Shown in pieces: positions 61,149 through 64,000 of a stretch of DNA of 64,000 bases. Each line of letters starts with the position of its first letter. Position 1 is the stretch's first letter. Under the pieces are notes generated by a model, which saw nothing but the letters and a program-made list of their open reading frames with translations, ran no database searches and was not told the DNA's origin. The translations under genes were made by a program, and so were the position numbers. The DNA comes from JAWXBT01 sp964523015. GTDB lineage: Bacteria; Bdellovibrionota_C; UBA2361; J135. Location of the stretch: assembly GCA_964523015.1 (NCBI GenBank), contig CAZFXN010000001.1, positions 62,001 to 126,000 of the forward strand. Reading direction: 5' to 3'.

Positions 61149-61994
61149 TTATTCTTTAAATCTAGCTGCCTCAAATTGTGTATGTAGCTTTGCAATTCGT
61201 TGTCGCTGCTTACCTTTTAGTTTTGTTATTCCAAACATAACTACACAAAAAACTAGGGTTGAGAACATAACTCCACCAAACACTTCAGCACGTGTTGGAG
61301 TAATCTCAGCGAACCATGTTTGACTGAACCATGTCGGAGGAACTTTCACTGGACTAAGTGTCTGAGCAAGTGGAGGTTCAGATTTTGTTACTAAAATACT
61401 TATCTTTTCAGAGATGACTCCTGAGGCCCCTGAGACAAGTTGTGCTAGATCTAGTTTATCAATACTAAAATCACTCTGGGCAATTAGTAGTACACTGGCA
61501 CTTCCACTATCTTTATCTGACTTTGTACCAAGAATTGGATCTACCTGTGGTAGATTTAAGTGCACCCGAGCATCAAGAACTCCTTCAATACTTAGTAAAG
61601 TTCTCTCAATTTCTTGACTTAATCCACGCTCATATTCAAATCTTTGAGTTTCTCTACTAGAAATCATCGAACTTTTCTTAGGTGGGGTATCCTGATCAGA
61701 TTTAACAATCCTTTTCTCCCCTAGAATTCGTAAAGCAGGAACCATTTCAGAGGAGTCAACTGCGATACTCCATTTACCATCTGTTTGAAATTCTTTTGTG
61801 CTCTCGATTCCTGAATGGCTTAATGCGGCAAAGACGCGGTTGGCATCTGTTTCTGAGAGGTTATGTAGAACTTTCTCTTTACATCCAGTAAGGAGAATTA
61901 ACAGGATAATCAGTAGATGGATCTTAAAAAAACTAGGCGGCTTCTGCTGCTTGTTTACGCAGCTCTTCGAAATACCGTCTCTTAACCAGATCAA
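61149..61994 (-). CDS. sctJ: T3SS inner-membrane ring lipoprotein SctJ
   Basis: YscJ/PrgK/FliF-family lipoprotein. After a hydrophobic signal (HLLIILLILLTGC) come the two SctJ ring-building motifs (SETDANRVFAALSHSGIEST; ERTLLSIEGVLDARVHLNLP) and a C-terminal TM anchor (FGGVMFSTLVFCVVMFGITK). At about 282 aa with a lipobox it is SctJ, not FliF. No ATG lies near the signal peptide; the frame opens to 62051, and TTG 61994 gives a plausible signal. The 5' part overlaps the sigma-factor gene, so expression is coupled. It begins the structural part of the T3SS block. Confidence 0.85.
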   Translation of the reverse strand: MIWLRDGISKSCVNKQQKPPSFFKIHLLIILLILLTGCKEKVLHNLSETDANRVFAALSHSGIESTKEFQTDGKWSIAVDSSEMVPALRILGEKRIVKSDQDTPPKKSSMISSRETQRFEYERGLSQEIERTLLSIEGVLDARVHLNLPQVDPILGTKSDKDSGSASVLLIAQSDFSIDKLDLAQLVSGASGVISEKISILVTKSEPPLAQTLSPVKVPPTWFSQTWFAEITPTRAEVFGGVMFSTLVFCVVMFGITKLKGKQRQRIAKLHTQFEAARFKE

Positions 61995-62682
61995 TGGCTC
62001 TGCTGTGTAATCTAGAAACCCAGGATTTTGACATCTCTTCGTTTTCATCAACTATCTCGGAAAAGGATTTATCTTTAAAGTAGTAGTCCTCAACTACTCT
62101 TCGTTCTTTTTCCGGTAAAGTTTCCACAATTTTTCTTAGAATCGAAAAATCTTCTCTAATTTCAAATTTATCTTCCGGGTTTAAAGATCTACTAGCGACT
62201 TCAGTTGCCTCAATCTCCACTTCATCAAAGGTCAATCGAAAAGCTAACGCGCCACTTGAAGCATAATCAAGAACTCTAGCCAGAACCTCTTCAGTTGTAG
62301 CTTTTCTAGTAGCTGCTAAGGTCTCCGGCGTTTCGTTTGTTTCTCTTAATTCCTGAGTAGCTTCTAGAGCTTTAGAGTACCAATATGAATTTCTAGAAAG
62401 AGAGGAGGCTTCTTGAATCGAATCTATGACCGCTCCTCGTATCCTTAAATAAGAATACCCTCTAAAGTCAGTACCACGATCAAAATCAAAAGTTTGTGCA
62501 GCCTCAACTAATCCCATGTATGCGGCAGCAAGCAGCTCATCCTCCAACTCAGTAGGAAGGTGCATTGTTTTTATCATTCGTCTAACTAGAGCTTGGGCAT
62601 ATCCTCTAGCTTCAACAACAAGGTCTTCTCTATTCATTGACGCTACATTTGATGTTTCATTTAAAGCTACATTTAAACTCAT
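61933..62682 (-). CDS. FliA-type (sigma-28-like) sigma factor at the head of the T3SS block
   Basis: A 249 aa sigma-70 protein with regions 2, 3 and 4. Region 2: LEDELLAAAYMGLVEAAQTF and TDFRGYSYLRIRGAVIDSIQ. Region 4: LPEKERRVVEDYYFKDKSFS and the HTH around EMSKSWVSRLHSRAIDLVKR. No region 1.1, so it is an alternative sigma of the FliA/WhiG group. It is the first gene of the T3SS block and overlaps sctJ, so it may serve that system; no anti-sigma (FlgM-like) is seen. In other bacteria FliA controls late flagellar genes. Confidence 0.85.
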   Translation of the reverse strand: MSLNVALNETSNVASMNREDLVVEARGYAQALVRRMIKTMHLPTELEDELLAAAYMGLVEAAQTFDFDRGTDFRGYSYLRIRGAVIDSIQEASSLSRNSYWYSKALEATQELRETNETPETLAATRKATTEEVLARVLDYASSGALAFRLTFDEVEIEATEVASRSLNPEDKFEIREDFSILRKIVETLPEKERRVVEDYYFKDKSFSEIVDENEEMSKSWVSRLHSRAIDLVKRRYFEELRKQAAEAA

Positions 62683-62818
62683 GAGTGGAGAACCAACTTT
62701 ATATCGTTATGCGTATCCCGTCATTTAGGATCTTCCACTAACTAATCTCAAAAATCTGGAGATAGTTTCCTAAAATAAAATATTTTCTATAACTATTTGA
62801 AATATTTATAGATTTATA

Positions 62819-63865
62819 CTATCGGGAGGTCTCTAAATAGATCGCTCTCATAACTGAGCTGGCATTCAAAGGGGATAAGAAATCCTTCTTTGGGGCAAAT
62901 ATCTCAGTAACAAATTTCAGTTTTATTGAGTTCTCTTTTAAAATTGATTGAGTCACTTTTTTAAGATCTGTCACTGTTAGAGAGGCATTATTTACAGAGA
63001 TTACGAGGGCTCCGTTCCCGGAAAGTATTTTTGTTGATTCATTAAGAAGCTCCCTCATATCTCTCTCTACTTTGAACACTCCTTTGCTACTTCTACCAAA
63101 TGTAGGTGGATCTATAATTATAAGATCATATGGCGCTATATCCTTATCCTTTTCTTTATCCTTTTTATTTTCACTTTTTTTATCACTGATCCTTCGTGAT
63201 TCTCGCTTAATGAATGTTAAAACATCCTCTGTGATAAACCTCATGGGATTTTCACTAGCTTTTTGACTAGTGTGATCTTTATTTATTTCAAAATTATCTT
63301 TAGCCCAAGCAAGAATACTTTTGCTTGAATCAACTTGCACAACCTCTCTTGCGCCTCCAATATAGGCAACAATTCCTAAAGAGCCGGTATATGCAAAAGT
63401 ATTTAGAACTTTTTTGTTATGGCATTTCTCTAAAAGAAATCTTCTTAAGTCTCGTGTATCGAGAAAAAGCCCACCATTTATTGCTCTTTCTGGACGAATT
63501 ATAAATTTTATATTTCCCTCATTTACTAAGATTTCCTCTTTACGAGGTCCAAATATTAATTTGGCTTCTTCTCTCTCTAAATGGCCCTCAGCCTTTACTC
63601 TACGCCTATAATAAATACTCCTTACATCTATAGATTCTGCTATCTCGTTAGCTGCGTCAGAGATCGTTTCATAAATCATAGTCCCTGTACCGTAATCATG
63701 TACGATAGCGAGATCTCCAAATTTTTCTATGATTAGATCGGTATCTCCATCAGCAACCCCATCAAAAACACGGAATGCCTCAAGCTCTTTAAATAGCACG
63801 TCTCTTTTTTTAGCTGCTTCTTTAATTTGATCTATTAATTTTATTTTTACTTTCTCTTGCGACAT
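62819..63865 (-). CDS. RlmI-like SAM-dependent methyltransferase
   Basis: A 348 aa methyltransferase of the RlmI/RlmJ-like family. Motif I is NTFAYTGSLGIVAYIGGA, the acidic loop VVQVDSSKSILAWAKDN, and the catalytic motif LIIIDPPTFGRSSKG. The N-terminal part has a PUA-like region (LIDQIKEAAKKRD; IVHDYGTGT), as in RlmI. It probably makes a methylated cytosine in 23S rRNA; this is inference. A lysine-rich insertion of about 18 residues (SDKKSENKKDKEKDKD) lies before motif IV and is unusual. Confidence 0.85.
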   Translation of the reverse strand: MSQEKVKIKLIDQIKEAAKKRDVLFKELEAFRVFDGVADGDTDLIIEKFGDLAIVHDYGTGTMIYETISDAANEIAESIDVRSIYYRRRVKAEGHLEREEAKLIFGPRKEEILVNEGNIKFIIRPERAINGGLFLDTRDLRRFLLEKCHNKKVLNTFAYTGSLGIVAYIGGAREVVQVDSSKSILAWAKDNFEINKDHTSQKASENPMRFITEDVLTFIKRESRRISDKKSENKKDKEKDKDIAPYDLIIIDPPTFGRSSKGVFKVERDMRELLNESTKILSGNGALVISVNNASLTVTDLKKVTQSILKENSIKLKFVTEIFAPKKDFLSPLNASSVMRAIYLETSR

Positions 63866-63880
63866 GAATAGCCCAAATGA

Positions 63881-64000
63881 TTAGTATGAAATTGGAATTC
63901 TTCGGCCTAGTCCAAATGCTTTGTCTGTAATTCTAATCGATGGAGGAGCTTGCCGTCGTTTAAATTCATTTAATTTAATCCTTTTTTGAACTCCCTCAAT
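63881..64000 (-). CDS. nadE: NAD+ synthetase, 3' end only
   Basis: Partial gene leaving the window. The C-terminal 39 residues (KRIKLNEFKRRQAPPSIRIT, then DKAFGLGRRIPISY and TAA at 63881-63883) match the C-terminal helix and strand of glutamine-dependent NAD+ synthetases (the RRQAPP and FGxGRRxPI motifs). Only the last 120 bases are visible. It lies 16 bp upstream of the methyltransferase gene and is likely in the same transcript. Confidence 0.8.
   Translation of the reverse strand: MEGVQKRIKLNEFKRRQAPPSIRITDKAFGLGRRIPISY

Noticed and set aside
57730..62051. Interpretation of the block as flagellar
   Set aside because: sctJ is a 280 aa lipoprotein with a single C-terminal anchor, unlike FliF, and no flagellar structural gene is present; the FlgO-like gene at 44 is far away and not diagnostic.

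Overview
This 64 kb window is AT-rich, densely coded DNA from a Gram-negative bacterium. The evidence is the many lipobox lipoproteins, an OmpA-like outer-membrane lipoprotein, IHF, M16 periplasmic proteases and part of a non-flagellar type III secretion system (T3SS). Aminofutalosine synthase (MqnE), CHASE-type hybrid kinases and eukaryote/archaeal-style ProRS and IleRS would fit a deltaproteobacterium-like lineage, but the sequence alone does not fix the taxon. A run of ten Ns at 13686-13695 shows this is a draft or metagenome assembly.

Layout. 0-11 kb: FlgO-like and unknown lipoproteins, a HepT/MntA toxin-antitoxin pair, an rRNA-type methyltransferase, IHF, an M16 protease pair with an OmpA-like lipoprotein, and a REC-kinase. 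11-15 kb: fabD, proS, an OsmC gene split by the N-gap, mqnE. 15-19 kb: a decaying island holding a DUF4143 remnant, a two-module Lrp/AsnC-like regulator with an in-frame stop, a nonsense-mutated and truncated phzF, a large unknown ORF with an internal TAG and a HigB-like C-terminus, and a degenerate copy of the mqnE tail. 20-31 kb: pta, a TMTC-like membrane protein, a DMT transporter, an AtuA pair, and a glycan cassette (two epimerases, pyruvyl transferase, GT4, flippase-like protein). 32-39 kb: ileS, a CHASE hybrid kinase, a secreted Cys-rich protein. 39-41 kb: VapBC and MazEF-like modules with palindromic operator candidates. 41-51 kb: a fatty-acid oxidation bifunctional enzyme, a GC-richer lipoprotein gene, argS-rnhA-ABC transporter, an orphan REC-DHp protein, a DUF433/DUF5615 module. 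51-56 kb: an RRM-ribosomal protein S18 fusion, small secreted proteins, an ECF sigma factor, a second REC-DHp protein. 57-63 kb: a T3SS block on the minus strand headed by a FliA-type sigma factor (sctJ, small ORF, sctQ, small ORF, sctV, TPR lipoprotein, small ORF). The window ends with an RlmI-like methyltransferase and the 3' end of nadE.

The most unusual items are the RRM-S18 fusion, the dedicated sigma-28-like factor on the T3SS block, the large ORF ending in a HigB-like domain inside a decaying island, two REC-DHp proteins without an ATPase domain, and exact 12-20 bp tandem duplications that recur beside stop codons. No tRNA, rRNA, CRISPR array, transposase or integrase was seen.
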